From Lactiplantibacillus plantarum (GTDB taxonomy: Bacteria > Bacillota > Bacilli > Lactobacillales > Lactobacillaceae): DNA of 64,000 bases. The notes beneath the pieces are model-generated. The model had not been told where the DNA came from, searched no databases, and was given only the letters and a program-made list of their open reading frames with translations. A program made the translations under genes and the position numbers. Positions within the stretch are counted from its first letter, which is position 1; every line of letters starts with the position of its first letter. This document shows, piece after piece, positions 44,641-53,725 of this stretch. The stretch is taken from positions 2,480,001-2,544,000 of the forward strand of contig NZ_CP039121.1 of assembly GCF_014131735.1 (NCBI RefSeq), written 5' to 3'.

Positions 44641-45174
44641 TCGATAGATTTTATCTATCATTAGAAATTTTGCGAAACTTTCTATGGTTTACAAGCGTTA
44701 ACGACGGGCTTTGGAGCGTTTTTAATTTTTTAAAAAAAAACGTATTTTTTTGTATTTTTATATTTTGTATTATTTTCGACACCGGTATACCACCTTAACC
44801 ACCGTACTAATTGTGTATTTGTCTTATTAAATCGAATTGGTACGGGTACATCCCCACTCGTTACGCTTGCCCCGCTTAGCAAATCTCGGCCGATTGACTG
44901 CTCATGAGCTAGTTTCAAGATAGTTTTTGATGACGGCGCTTACATTTCAATGTTTATCCTAACTTTCTGATTGCTTCACCTCCCCCTTCTATCACTTGAA
45001 TGACTCTAGTATAGTCACCTCCAAAGCAAACCAACTTGACGCTCATCAAGTTTTAGCCTATTTCGCGTCAAAAAAAAGACTACCAACGTCATGTGCGTCA
45101 GTAGTCCGTTTAGAATTAAGTCATTTAAATTATCTGTAACTAGCCAATAACGTCGAGCTGACCACCTTTAACTG
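44641..45174. other. AT-rich intergenic region
   Basis: About 530 bases containing long A/T runs (44715-44770) and, at 45069-45108, a minus-strand terminator (GACTAC and GACG arms, then seven T) that suits the purine permease. A 62-codon minus frame at 44730-44918 has no ribosome binding site and is not called. Confidence 0.5.
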
Positions 45175-46482
45175 TCAGACATTTAATATCCACAAGAAGA
45201 TAATGAAGATGAAGAACAGCACGTACATTAATGGATGAACTTCCTTGGCATGCTTAGTTGCGACCATCGTAATGACGTATGCAATGAAGCCTAAAGCAAT
45301 CCCATCAGAAATACTATAAGTCAACGGCATCCCGATAACAGTTAGAAATGCGGGTACGGCAATTTCAAACCGTTCCCAACTGATCTGTTTTAAAGATTCT
45401 GCCATCAACACACCCACAATAATCAATGCAGGTGCAGTAACTTGATCCGTCACGACGTTTAATAACGGTGAGAAAAATAATCCAAGAATGAATAGCGCAC
45501 CTGTAACAACTGCACTCATCCCAGAGCGACCACCGACCGCAATTCCGGCCGAAGATTCAACATAAGCTGAAGTTGGTGAGGTTCCCAACACTGACCCAAC
45601 TAACATCGAAGTTGAATCGGCCATCAACGCTTTACCAACCCGCGGCATTTTATTATTTTTCATGAATCCAGCCTGTTCTGCCAATCCAACTAGCGTTCCG
45701 GCCGTATCGAAGAATGTCACTAATAAGAACGTCAAAACAACAATAATCAATTGTAACGAATTAATATCACCAATATGACCAAGCGCCACACCAAACGTTG
45801 GTTTCAACGAAGGTGCTGCCGAAACAATTGTGGATGGCATCTTAATCAAGCCAGTTGCTAGCCCTAAAATGGAGGTTAAAACCATCCCGATAAAAATCCC
45901 ACCGGGAACTTTGCGACTCATCAAAATCAACGTGACGATCAATCCAAAAATAGTTAACCAGGTCGTTCCAACTGTCAATGATCCCAGACCAACAACCGTT
46001 GATTTGTTGGCAACAATTAAGCCACCACCATGAAGACCAATAAAAGCAATGAAGAACCCGATCCCCGCCGAAATTGCTAACTTCATATCCCGCGGAATCG
46101 CATCAATAATCATTTCCCGGAGCTTAAAAATCGTAATCAAGATAAAAATCACGGCTGCAACGAACACCCCAGCCAGAGCAGTTTGCCATTTAATGCCCAT
46201 TCCGATAACTACGGAATAAGTAAAGAACGCGTTAACGCCTAATCCTGGTGCAATTGCTATCGGGTACTTAGCAACTAACCCCATCAATAAACAGCCTAAC
46301 GCTGACGCTAAGGCCGTCGCGGTGAAGACGGCGCCCTTATCCATCCCCGAAGCCCCGAGGACGCTCGGATTAACAAATAGGATGTATGCCATCGAAACAA
46401 ACGTGGTCAAGCCAGCCAGCACTTCGGTTCGCATTGACGTTTTCAATTCTGAAAAATTAAAATATGCCGCAATTTTATTCAT
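45175..46482 (-). CDS. AzgA-type purine permease (hypoxanthine/guanine)
   Basis: A 435-residue transporter of the NCS2-related AzgA family, with 13-14 segments. The N-terminal EVLAGLTTFVSMAYILFVNPSVL, the substrate-site region PIAIAPGLGVNAFFTYSVV and TFFDTAGTLVGLAEQAG with GTSPTSAYVESSAGIAVGGRSG are hallmarks of PbuG-type hypoxanthine/guanine transporters. ATG at 46482 follows GGAGG. Upstream are a perfect 18-bp palindrome and CGAAC-type motifs resembling PurR boxes, so purine control is plausible. Confidence 0.9.
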   Translation of the reverse strand: MNKIAAYFNFSELKTSMRTEVLAGLTTFVSMAYILFVNPSVLGASGMDKGAVFTATALASALGCLLMGLVAKYPIAIAPGLGVNAFFTYSVVIGMGIKWQTALAGVFVAAVIFILITIFKLREMIIDAIPRDMKLAISAGIGFFIAFIGLHGGGLIVANKSTVVGLGSLTVGTTWLTIFGLIVTLILMSRKVPGGIFIGMVLTSILGLATGLIKMPSTIVSAAPSLKPTFGVALGHIGDINSLQLIIVVLTFLLVTFFDTAGTLVGLAEQAGFMKNNKMPRVGKALMADSTSMLVGSVLGTSPTSAYVESSAGIAVGGRSGMSAVVTGALFILGLFFSPLLNVVTDQVTAPALIIVGVLMAESLKQISWERFEIAVPAFLTVIGMPLTYSISDGIALGFIAYVITMVATKHAKEVHPLMYVLFFIFIIFLWILNV

Positions 46483-46508
46483 GATTCCCTCCAAATATTC
46501 GCCTAAAT

Positions 46509-46526
46509 TACAATTGCACAATTGTA
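46509..46526 (-). promoter_or_regulatory. 18-bp perfect palindrome upstream of the purine permease
   Basis: TACAATTG-CA-CAATTGTA is a perfect inverted repeat 27 bases before the start codon. ACGAACGTT, similar to a PurR box, follows it at 46525-46533 on the minus strand. The protein that binds is unknown. Confidence 0.5.
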
Positions 46527-46761
46527 AACGTTCGTGTTTTAGCGTTCTTTTAACGTATTTAATCGTATCATTTTGTTTATTTAAAAGCAATAACCGAACG
46601 CTAAATAATTTTGAATCTATTTAATTGCGATTTTCAATTTTAATGAGCCTGCGGTAGAATGAAATTGATAAAGCGTGTTCATTGCCTTAAAACCGCTCTT
46701 GGTCCTCACGACCCTCAGGCAAACAACGCGTCACGATTCTCCATACAAAGGTGTGATTTAA

Positions 46762-46923
46762 ATGGCTGGTTCCAAAATTACGGCAATCTTCTTTTTAATC
46801 CTCTACGCCGTCCTACTCTACTTGGTCTTCACAATGCAGAACATGTTAGCCATGTACTTAATGGCTATTGGGATGTTTCTTGAAGCTTGCGAAGGGGTTT
46901 ACCATAACTTCTTCAAGCATTGA
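46762..46923 (+). CDS. Small two-helix membrane protein, 53 aa
   Basis: A short ORF starting at ATG 46762, eight bases after AAAGGTG. Two hydrophobic segments (ITAIFFLILYAVLLYLVF and MLAMYLMAIGMFLEAC) are followed by a short polar end, VYHNFFKH. Terminator immediately downstream (47033-47079). Ribosome binding site and strongly patterned composition support a real gene. Function unknown. Confidence 0.65.
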   Translation: MAGSKITAIFFLILYAVLLYLVFTMQNMLAMYLMAIGMFLEACEGVYHNFFKH

Positions 46924-47032
46924 GCGCTACACGTATCACAGTGAAGCAAGTACGCCCATTTGAGTGCTTACTTTCTATGAAACGACCCTACTTTAGTACA
47001 AGTGTTTTTATTCAATGGGTATTCGTAACAAA

Positions 47033-47079
47033 ACAGACTTCTTAAGAATTGTGACAATTCCTAAGAAGTCTGTTTTTGA
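47033..47079. terminator. Terminator between the small membrane protein and MarR genes
   Basis: AACAGACTTCTTA and GAATT arms pair with AATTC and TAAGAAGTCTGTT, then TTT; usable in both directions. Confidence 0.88.
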
Positions 47080-47137
47080 CTAGCGACCAAAATAGTTGCT
47101 CATCAATACTAATTTAGTGGTTAGTCCCATGTACATC

Positions 47138-47611
47138 CTAGTGTAGAACGGGGTGTGACTGTGGCTCACCGAGGTCCGTGACCTGCTGGCTAAAGGTCCC
47201 CATCATCTTGAGCACTTGATCAATCTGTGGTGCGCCCAACTGGTTGACCCAGTGATCAAAGTGCTGGGTAATGGCTTGGTCGACAATCCGTTCGACTTGT
47301 TGTCCCCGTTCTGTTAAATGTAAGTAGAGCCGCCGCCGATCACGCGGATCTGGCACCTGAAAAACATAGTGTTGCATTAACAATGATTTGACTTGCCGTG
47401 AAATCGCGCTTCGCGTTACTTGTCGCTGAATTGCAATATCATTGAGTGTCACTTCATCAGTCGTGGCAATGCGCCGCAATATTAAAAATTGTTCAAATGA
47501 CAGTTTATTTTGACTTAAAGGCCAAGCCACTAAGTCCATCATAATTTTGGTTGTATTTTGATATGCTTCAAAATAATCATTGAGAAGTTTGCTTAATTCG
47601 TCACTGTTCAT
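47138..47611 (-). CDS. MarR family transcriptional regulator
   Basis: A 157-residue MarR protein with winged helix LNDIAIQRQVTRSAISRQVKSLLMQHYVFQV and wing PDPRDRRRLYLHLTERGQQ. ATG at 47611 follows GGTGAT; an earlier ATG overlaps this site. It is divergent from the LicD gene, which it may regulate. There are no cysteines in the N-terminal helix, so it is not of the OhrR redox type. Confidence 0.85.
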   Translation of the reverse strand: MNSDELSKLLNDYFEAYQNTTKIMMDLVAWPLSQNKLSFEQFLILRRIATTDEVTLNDIAIQRQVTRSAISRQVKSLLMQHYVFQVPDPRDRRRLYLHLTERGQQVERIVDQAITQHFDHWVNQLGAPQIDQVLKMMGTFSQQVTDLGEPQSHPVLH

Positions 47612-47779
47612 CGCGATCACCATCACTTCATTAACTTTTGACCAAATATAACACGCCTTTAACTGTTTTGCATGAAATTACCCGTAAATTCCAACGTTAA
47701 GCATCCTCCCTAACAATTTTGTGCAACAAAGTGTATGATGAAAGTAGTTGAAACGCTTACGTAAAAAGGAGACGAGACC

Positions 47780-48589
47780 ATGCCCCTGACACCCTTACAT
47801 CAAGTTGAATTGCGCTTGATGCGTACCGTCATCGCAATCTGTGAGGCTGAAAATATCGATTACTTTTTGATCGGTGGTTCTTTACTCGGTGCTATTCGTC
47901 ATCACGGATTTATTCCGTGGGACGATGACATCGACATTGGAATGCGCCGTCATGACTACCAGCGCTTTATCGCCGTCGCCAACCACCATCTTGATCCAAA
48001 CAAATTTTTCCTACAAACCGGTGCCTCAGATCCGGACTATGCACTCAGTTATATGAAGCTATTAGACGTAAATACTTACATTGAAGAACGCAACAACGTC
48101 AATAATGCGTTTAAAGGCGTGTTCGTTGACATCTTTCCGTTTGATAAGATTCCAGATGACGAAGCCTTACGTCGTTCACAGATGTTACATTACAAATTAG
48201 CAGACGCTGCGATCCTGCTCAAATTGAATTACCGCTTTGTCAAAACACCACTGCGTAACTTGATTACGAAACACACACCTCAGCAATTAGCTGAAGTCAA
48301 TCGCTATAAGCTGGAACGTGAGGAATACATGCGCCTGTACGAGCAGTCAGACTCCCGAACTTACAAAAATCTGGCGTCTCAATACGATTACGAAAAGGAA
48401 ATTATGACCTATCAGGAATTGACCGAGCTAACGACCGTTCCATTCGAAGATATCCAAGTGAAGATTCCCAGTGCGTATGACACCATTTTGACCCGGATGT
48501 ATGGTGATTACATGCAGCTGCCACCAGCTGATAAACGAGTTGAAAAACATCTGAACAAACTAATTATCGATAATCACGAAATCTTATAA
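47780..48589 (+). CDS. LicD family phosphotransferase
   Basis: A 269-residue LicD-type nucleotidyltransferase-fold protein. The signature FLIGGSLLGAIRHHGFIPWDDDIDIGMRRHDY near residue 30-60 carries the metal-binding DDDID; FVDIFPFDKIP follows. LicD enzymes transfer phosphocholine or other phospho-groups to teichoic acids and capsular glycans. ATG follows AAAAAGGAGA. It is monocistronic with a terminator and divergent from a MarR gene. The transferred group is unknown. Confidence 0.87.
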   Translation: MPLTPLHQVELRLMRTVIAICEAENIDYFLIGGSLLGAIRHHGFIPWDDDIDIGMRRHDYQRFIAVANHHLDPNKFFLQTGASDPDYALSYMKLLDVNTYIEERNNVNNAFKGVFVDIFPFDKIPDDEALRRSQMLHYKLADAAILLKLNYRFVKTPLRNLITKHTPQQLAEVNRYKLEREEYMRLYEQSDSRTYKNLASQYDYEKEIMTYQELTELTTVPFEDIQVKIPSAYDTILTRMYGDYMQLPPADKRVEKHLNKLIIDNHEIL

Positions 48590-48599
48590 TATCAACTAG

Positions 48600-48646
48600 C
48601 GTGGTTCAGGCATACTCGTTACGGCTGAGCCACGCCTTTTTGGTAT
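48600..48646 (+). terminator. Terminator of the licD-like gene
   Basis: GCGTGG and TCAG arms pair with CTGA and CCACGC, followed by a T run. Confidence 0.8.
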
Positions 48647-48913
48647 CTTGGATCAAACGTGCCAAGTTAGGTTAGCGTTCGCTACCGCTGAAACCGGGGT
48701 AATCATCACATCAACCACCTAACTAGTAAGATTCATACAAAGTTAATGATGGCCTTAATTACGCTTAACTTTCGTATAAAAACTAAAAGTAATCGCTAAC
48801 TGTTTCACTACTAAAATACTAATTTAACTAACCCCAACCTGTGTTAAACTTAAATTAAATACATGACTTTAACCTTATTGGGGGTCAGGAAATCATAAAA
48901 ATGGGGGATCGCC

Positions 48914-50443
48914 ATGGCAGCAAAATTATTTGGAATTATGATGATTAACGTTCAGAGTATTGAATTGTCGATTGTCAATTTACGCACATTACGCCAAGTA
49001 GAACGAGTTCGTTCCGACGTTTCACTTGGTGAGGATATTTATGATCAGCATACGATCGATTATGATTCAGTGGAACAAGCCGCACAGGCACTGAGTGGTT
49101 TTGTTCAGATCATGAACGATTACGGCGTTAAGGACTACCATTTATGGGGGTCGTGGTCCTTGTCATCCGCTAACAATGCCGACTATATTCAAGACCAATT
49201 ACTTGTCCGGACTGGGCTCAAGATCGACTGGTTATCTAGTAGTCAGGAAACCTACCTGCGTTCAGTCGCAGTTGCGGTACACTTTCCACGATTCAAGCAA
49301 ATGATCACGAAGCCGACCTACTTATTAGGAATCAACTCTGGTAGTGTCGGTATTTCGCACTACGATCAGAGTAACTTTGTCTTCTCCCGTAGTCTCCGTT
49401 TAGGACCAGTTCGAATCGCGGAAGTTCTTGAAGACTTGCAATCGAGCGTGCCTAACTATGTCGAAGTTTTGGATGATTATATTTCGAGTCAAATCGTTGA
49501 CTTTGGCCGCTTCTTGCCCGGGCGAAGAGATCAACCTAGTAACGTCGTCATGCTCGGCGTCGCGCCGTTTGCCACCCTCTTTCGCCAACAACAATCAAAA
49601 GCTGGCGTGGAGGAACTCAGCAAAGCAGATTTTCAAGCTTTATATGAGGACGTGTTGAACGCTTCTGACCAGTATTTAATGGATAAATACGAAGTTGATG
49701 AAGAAGACGTGCGCCTAATCGTGCCCGAATTACTACTTATTAACGAGTTACTACAACTCACTAATGCTGAGAAAATCTGGCTTGGCAACGTGACCGTGCT
49801 GGATGGGTTAATTATTCAAGAAGCCATTAAGTTGGGCTATAAGAAATATAACTTTAATGATCAAATCGTAACAGCAGCTAAGAACATTGCGGACCGGTAC
49901 AACGTTGAACCCAAACATCGCGATTTGGTTACCAAATTCTCATTGCACCTATTCGACCAGCTCAAACCGCTACACCACTTAGGTAAACGGGAGCGGCTAC
50001 TCTTACAAGTAGCGGCTATCGTGCACGACGTTGGGAGTTATATCGATCCACACCAACATTACTTACATTCGGACTATATCTTGCAGGCCACTGAACTCAT
50101 GGGATTAACCGATACCGAAAAACGAATGGTCGCCCTGATTTCACGCTACCATAGCGCGCAAACACCATCAAAAGACATTCGCCATTTTGGACACTTACAA
50201 GTCGAACAACGCTTATTAGTCTCCAAACTATCCGCCATCTTGAGAATTGCGGACGCTTTGGATGACGGTCGCAAACAAAAAATTGATAAAATTTCCGTTT
50301 CAATTCGCAATCCACGGGTCATCATTACTTGCTTTGCTCATGATGACCTCTTCTTAGAAAATTGGGTATTCGCACAAAAAGCGGAATTCTTTAAAGAAGT
50401 CTTTGGTTTAACACCAGTGATTAAACTACGGGGGGTACGTTAA
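48914..50443 (+). CDS. Ppx/GppA-HD protein with degenerate phosphatase motifs
   Basis: A 509-residue protein with the two-lobed Ppx/GppA fold (about residues 1-310) and a C-terminal HD domain (VAAIVHDVGSYID). In true exopolyphosphatases the first phosphate loop reads D-x-G-S-N-S-x-R and the second D-x-G-G-G-S-x-E; here the corresponding places read INVQSIELS and INSGSVGIS. Catalysis by the N-terminal part is therefore doubtful and it may sense polyphosphate or (p)ppGpp. ATG follows GGGGGATCGCC. It is the first gene of an operon with ppk and a canonical ppx; the ppk ATG directly follows its stop. Confidence 0.8.
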   Translation: MAAKLFGIMMINVQSIELSIVNLRTLRQVERVRSDVSLGEDIYDQHTIDYDSVEQAAQALSGFVQIMNDYGVKDYHLWGSWSLSSANNADYIQDQLLVRTGLKIDWLSSSQETYLRSVAVAVHFPRFKQMITKPTYLLGINSGSVGISHYDQSNFVFSRSLRLGPVRIAEVLEDLQSSVPNYVEVLDDYISSQIVDFGRFLPGRRDQPSNVVMLGVAPFATLFRQQQSKAGVEELSKADFQALYEDVLNASDQYLMDKYEVDEEDVRLIVPELLLINELLQLTNAEKIWLGNVTVLDGLIIQEAIKLGYKKYNFNDQIVTAAKNIADRYNVEPKHRDLVTKFSLHLFDQLKPLHHLGKRERLLLQVAAIVHDVGSYIDPHQHYLHSDYILQATELMGLTDTEKRMVALISRYHSAQTPSKDIRHFGHLQVEQRLLVSKLSAILRIADALDDGRKQKIDKISVSIRNPRVIITCFAHDDLFLENWVFAQKAEFFKEVFGLTPVIKLRGVR

Positions 50444-52600
50444 ATGAATTATTATAAAGAAAGTTATTATACAAACCGTGAACTCAGCTGGCTTGATTTT
50501 AACTATCGTGTCCTTGATGAAGCACGTGATAAGGATAACCCCTTGCTAGAACGTGTCCGTTTTCTCGGGATCACACAGAGTAATCTTGACGAATTCTTCA
50601 CGGTCCGGGTCGCATCATTACGTAAATTGATGTCAGTCAATTACACTAAACCGGATCCCGCGGGACTGACCGCTGCTGATCAAGTCAGTGCAATCAGTGA
50701 TAAAGCCCACGAGATGGTCAAGCGTCAATACAATACATTAAACCGCTCGCTTTTGCCATTGCTGGAACAGCACGCGATTCATCTCTTGTCGATGGCTGAT
50801 CTAAACGAGGAACAACACGCCTTTGTTAAGAACTACTTTGATGATGAGCTGTACCCGGCTTTAACACCGATGGCAGACGACTCTTCACGCCCATTCCCGT
50901 TCATTGGGAATAATACACTCAACATCGCCTTACGGATTTATAAAAATGGGGATAAGAAGGACCGCAAGTTTGCCACCGTTCAAGTGCCGGACGTCTTTCC
51001 TCGCGTGGTCGTTTTGCCAGGCGCACCGAACCAGTTTATTCTGATTGAGGAAATTATCAAAGCCTTTGTCGGCTCACTATTTATCAACTACACGGTCAAG
51101 GAAACGAGCTGTTACCGCGTCATGCGGGATTTGGACTTAGATGTCGCCGAAGAGGATACCTCGGACTTATTAAAGGAAGTTCAAAAACAATTAAAGATGC
51201 GTGAACGCGGTAAGGTCATGCGCTTAGAAGTCGAAAAGAGTATGAGCAAACATCAACGTACGCGACTCGCTAAAGCCCTTGGGATTAACGAAAGTGCGTT
51301 ATACGTCATCAACGGTCCCCTCAACTTGACCTTCTTATCCAAGCTGGTGAAAGCTGTGCAGGGCCACGAAGACTTGAATTATCCAAAATACCACGCCTAC
51401 TATCCCGCGAAGTACCGCGAACGATCCATCTTTGATCTTATCAAGGATCACGACATTTTAATGCAATATCCGTACGATGATTTCAAACCCGTTGTGGACT
51501 TTATCCATGAAGCTGCAGAAGATGAGGACGTGTTAGCCATTAAGATGACGCTGTATCGCGTATCAGCTGATTCACCGATTATCAAGTATCTCGGGCAGGC
51601 TGCCCAAAACGGCAAACAAGTAACCGTTCTCGTTGAAGTTAAGGCCCGTTTTGATGAAGAAAATAACGTTCACTGGGCGAAAAAGCTTGAAGAAATGGGT
51701 TGTCACGTGATCTACGGTCTGATCGGGCTTAAGACACACTGTAAGCTTGCCCTCGTTGTTCGGCGAGAAAACGAAGGTATCAAGCGCTACATGCACATGG
51801 GAACTGGGAATTATAACGATGTCACCGCCCATTTCTACACGGACATGGGGCTCTTCACCGCTGATACAGACATGGGAATCGATGCTTCCAACATCTTTAA
51901 CATGTTATCTGGCTATTCTGAACCACCGTATTTCCACAAATTGCACATCTCACCAGATGGCATCCGCGACTTTATCAACGAAAAGCTAGACGATGAGATT
52001 GCCATTGCCAAAGCTGGTCAGCCCGCAGTTGTCAAAATGAAGATGAACTCATTATCCGATCCGCAGATTATTAGTAAACTCTACGAAGCTTCTCACGCCG
52101 GTGTTAAGATCCAACTGATCATTCGGGGAATTTGTTGTTTACGAACAGGCATCAAAGGTATCTCGGATAACATCGAGGTCCACTCGATCATTGGTCGCCT
52201 TCTGGAGCACAGTCGTATATACTACTTTAGCAACGACGGTGAACCACAAATTTACTTATCCAGTGCGGATATGATGACCCGTAACCTAAATCGCCGGGTC
52301 GAATTATTGTTCCCACTACTCCAACCTGAAATCAGTCACCGTGCGATGACAATTTTTGAAACAATGTGGGCTGACACGGTCAAAACGCGCATTTTGCAAC
52401 CAGATAATACGTACGCCCGTGTGGATGGGCGCGGCTTAGAGGTTTTGGACTCCCAGGCCGAATTCATTCGCGAAGCCGAGCAAGCAGTCAAGGCTGATCA
52501 CGGCGATACTACGCCCACTAGCAACGCGCACCAGTTCATTCCGATGATGAGTCCCAAGAATGAGCCGGATGCTTCAGATCTTGATAGAGAGGATGATTAG
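50444..52600 (+). CDS. ppk: Polyphosphate kinase PPK1
   Basis: A 718-residue PPK1 that reversibly polymerises ATP gamma-phosphate into polyphosphate. The N domain starts with YYTNRELSWLDFNYRVLDEA. The phospholipase D-like catalytic domains carry LIGLKTHCKLALVVRRE with the phosphorylated His and MHMGTGNYN. The start codon touches the stop of the upstream ppx-like gene (TAAATG), and the downstream ppx starts two bases after its stop, so all three are one operon. Length matches the family. Confidence 0.96.
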   Translation: MNYYKESYYTNRELSWLDFNYRVLDEARDKDNPLLERVRFLGITQSNLDEFFTVRVASLRKLMSVNYTKPDPAGLTAADQVSAISDKAHEMVKRQYNTLNRSLLPLLEQHAIHLLSMADLNEEQHAFVKNYFDDELYPALTPMADDSSRPFPFIGNNTLNIALRIYKNGDKKDRKFATVQVPDVFPRVVVLPGAPNQFILIEEIIKAFVGSLFINYTVKETSCYRVMRDLDLDVAEEDTSDLLKEVQKQLKMRERGKVMRLEVEKSMSKHQRTRLAKALGINESALYVINGPLNLTFLSKLVKAVQGHEDLNYPKYHAYYPAKYRERSIFDLIKDHDILMQYPYDDFKPVVDFIHEAAEDEDVLAIKMTLYRVSADSPIIKYLGQAAQNGKQVTVLVEVKARFDEENNVHWAKKLEEMGCHVIYGLIGLKTHCKLALVVRRENEGIKRYMHMGTGNYNDVTAHFYTDMGLFTADTDMGIDASNIFNMLSGYSEPPYFHKLHISPDGIRDFINEKLDDEIAIAKAGQPAVVKMKMNSLSDPQIISKLYEASHAGVKIQLIIRGICCLRTGIKGISDNIEVHSIIGRLLEHSRIYYFSNDGEPQIYLSSADMMTRNLNRRVELLFPLLQPEISHRAMTIFETMWADTVKTRILQPDNTYARVDGRGLEVLDSQAEFIREAEQAVKADHGDTTPTSNAHQFIPMMSPKNEPDASDLDREDD

Positions 52601-52602
52601 CG

Positions 52603-53556
52603 ATGGAAAACTTTGCGGTCATTGACTTAGGTTCCAATTCATGTCGAATGACAATTACACAGATTCAGGAAGACGGTAGTTATGCGGTCACTCACCGACT
52701 CAAGGAAATGGTGCGTTTATCCGAGAATGAAAACGCCACGGATACGCCGACCCTTCAAGCCGAGGCCATTGACCGCACGATTGCAGCGCTAAAGTCATTT
52801 GCTGCCGTCTACAAAGACTTACCTAACTTAACTATCAAGGCCGTGGCGACCGCCGCAACGCGAAAGGCCAGCAACCAAAAGAAATTTCTCAAACGCGTTA
52901 AAAATGATGTTGGCCTAGATATCGAAGTGATTCCTGGAACAACCGAGGCCTATTACGATTACTTAGGGGTAGTCAATACGCTTCCAACGACTAACTGCGT
53001 CATGGTCGATACTGGTGGCGGTAGCTGCGAACTCGTCCTTATCGTAAACGGCCAAGCCAAGGACCTAATCAGTCTGCCAATCGGCGCGGTCAGTTTATCC
53101 GAAAAGTTCGGCCTCAACGACCAAGTTACCGCTAGTCAATTATTTAAAACGATGACTTTCGTTGATAAAATTTTTAATAGCGTCTGGTGGTTGCGAAACG
53201 GTCTCAACTTACCACTCGTCTGTTTGGGTGGTAGCAACCGAACGTTAGCCAAAATTAACCGGCGCAAATGCAATATCCTCAACTTTGAAGATATTCACGG
53301 TTATCGGCTACGTGACAACGCCATCTATGACACATTCAATACTGTCATTAGCCAGGATGCAGCTGGTCGCGCGGCTATTCCTGGATTAGCAAAGGACCGG
53401 GCTGATATTATTGTTGGTGGGATGATTCCTGCCATTAGTCTGATGCGCTTTTTAGATTCTGACCGGATGATTTTCTCTCAAAATGGACTGCGTGAAGGCA
53501 TCCTATTCGAGCACCTGACTGCTTTAGCTGAACAAAGCGCTAAAGTCAGCGAATAA
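52603..53556 (+). CDS. ppx: Exopolyphosphatase Ppx
   Basis: A 317-residue Ppx/GppA-family phosphatase lacking the HD domain. AVIDLGSNSCRMTI near residue 4 and MVDTGGGSCELVL are intact phosphate-binding loops, with EAYYDYLGV carrying the conserved acidic residue. It removes terminal phosphate from polyphosphate, or pppGpp. It is coupled to ppk at two bases distance; GAGGATG is the ribosome binding site. With ppk it sets polyphosphate level. Confidence 0.94.
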   Translation: MENFAVIDLGSNSCRMTITQIQEDGSYAVTHRLKEMVRLSENENATDTPTLQAEAIDRTIAALKSFAAVYKDLPNLTIKAVATAATRKASNQKKFLKRVKNDVGLDIEVIPGTTEAYYDYLGVVNTLPTTNCVMVDTGGGSCELVLIVNGQAKDLISLPIGAVSLSEKFGLNDQVTASQLFKTMTFVDKIFNSVWWLRNGLNLPLVCLGGSNRTLAKINRRKCNILNFEDIHGYRLRDNAIYDTFNTVISQDAAGRAAIPGLAKDRADIIVGGMIPAISLMRFLDSDRMIFSQNGLREGILFEHLTALAEQSAKVSE

Positions 53557-53566
53557 AAAAATCGGA

Positions 53567-53596
53567 CTGACATTTTTATCAGTAGTATGCTAGGAT
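53567..53596 (+). promoter_or_regulatory. Promoter of the DHA2 exporter leader
   Basis: CTGACA, 18 bases and an extended -10 TGCTAGGAT. The ppx stop is ten bases upstream and no strong terminator separates the two. Confidence 0.5.
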
Positions 53597-53630
53597 TAAA
53601 ACATTAATAAATTCATCAAGGTCGTCTTTG

Positions 53631-53708
53631 ATGCTTGTATATCTTTACAACGGAATCTCCGTTGGTCAAGAAAAGCGTCGTTTCACATACGAAACGAGCT
53701 GGCCTTGA
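53631..53708 (+). CDS. Leader peptide of the DHA2 efflux gene, 25 aa
   Basis: A 25-codon ORF from ATG 53631 to TGA 53708, ending in RRFTYETSWP, with AAGG and a short spacer before its ATG. It ends 17 bases before the exporter start codon. The mRNA over it folds into CAACGGA-ATC-TCCGTTG and a two-layer hairpin at 53665-53710. This layout (peptide, hairpins, then resistance gene) is that of translational or transcriptional attenuation leaders of antibiotic-resistance genes. Translation has not been shown. Confidence 0.65.
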   Translation: MLVYLYNGISVGQEKRRFTYETSWP

Positions 53709-53710
53709 TC
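53665..53710 (+). promoter_or_regulatory. Leader hairpin next to the exporter ribosome binding site
   Basis: GGTCAAG (53667-53673) pairs with CTTGATC (53704-53710), enclosing TCGTTTC/GAAACGA (53678-53696). The exporter GGAGG starts at 53714, so ribosome position in the leader peptide could control access to it. Confidence 0.65.
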
Positions 53711-53725
53711 AATGGAGGTTTTATT

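Noticed and set aside
44833..44849. 17-mer shared (one mismatch) with 58211-58227
   Set aside because: A 16-of-17 match is expected by chance several times in 64 kb.
44730..44918. 62-codon minus ORF in the intergenic region
   Set aside because: No ribosome binding site, AT-run origin at its end and no domain resemblance.
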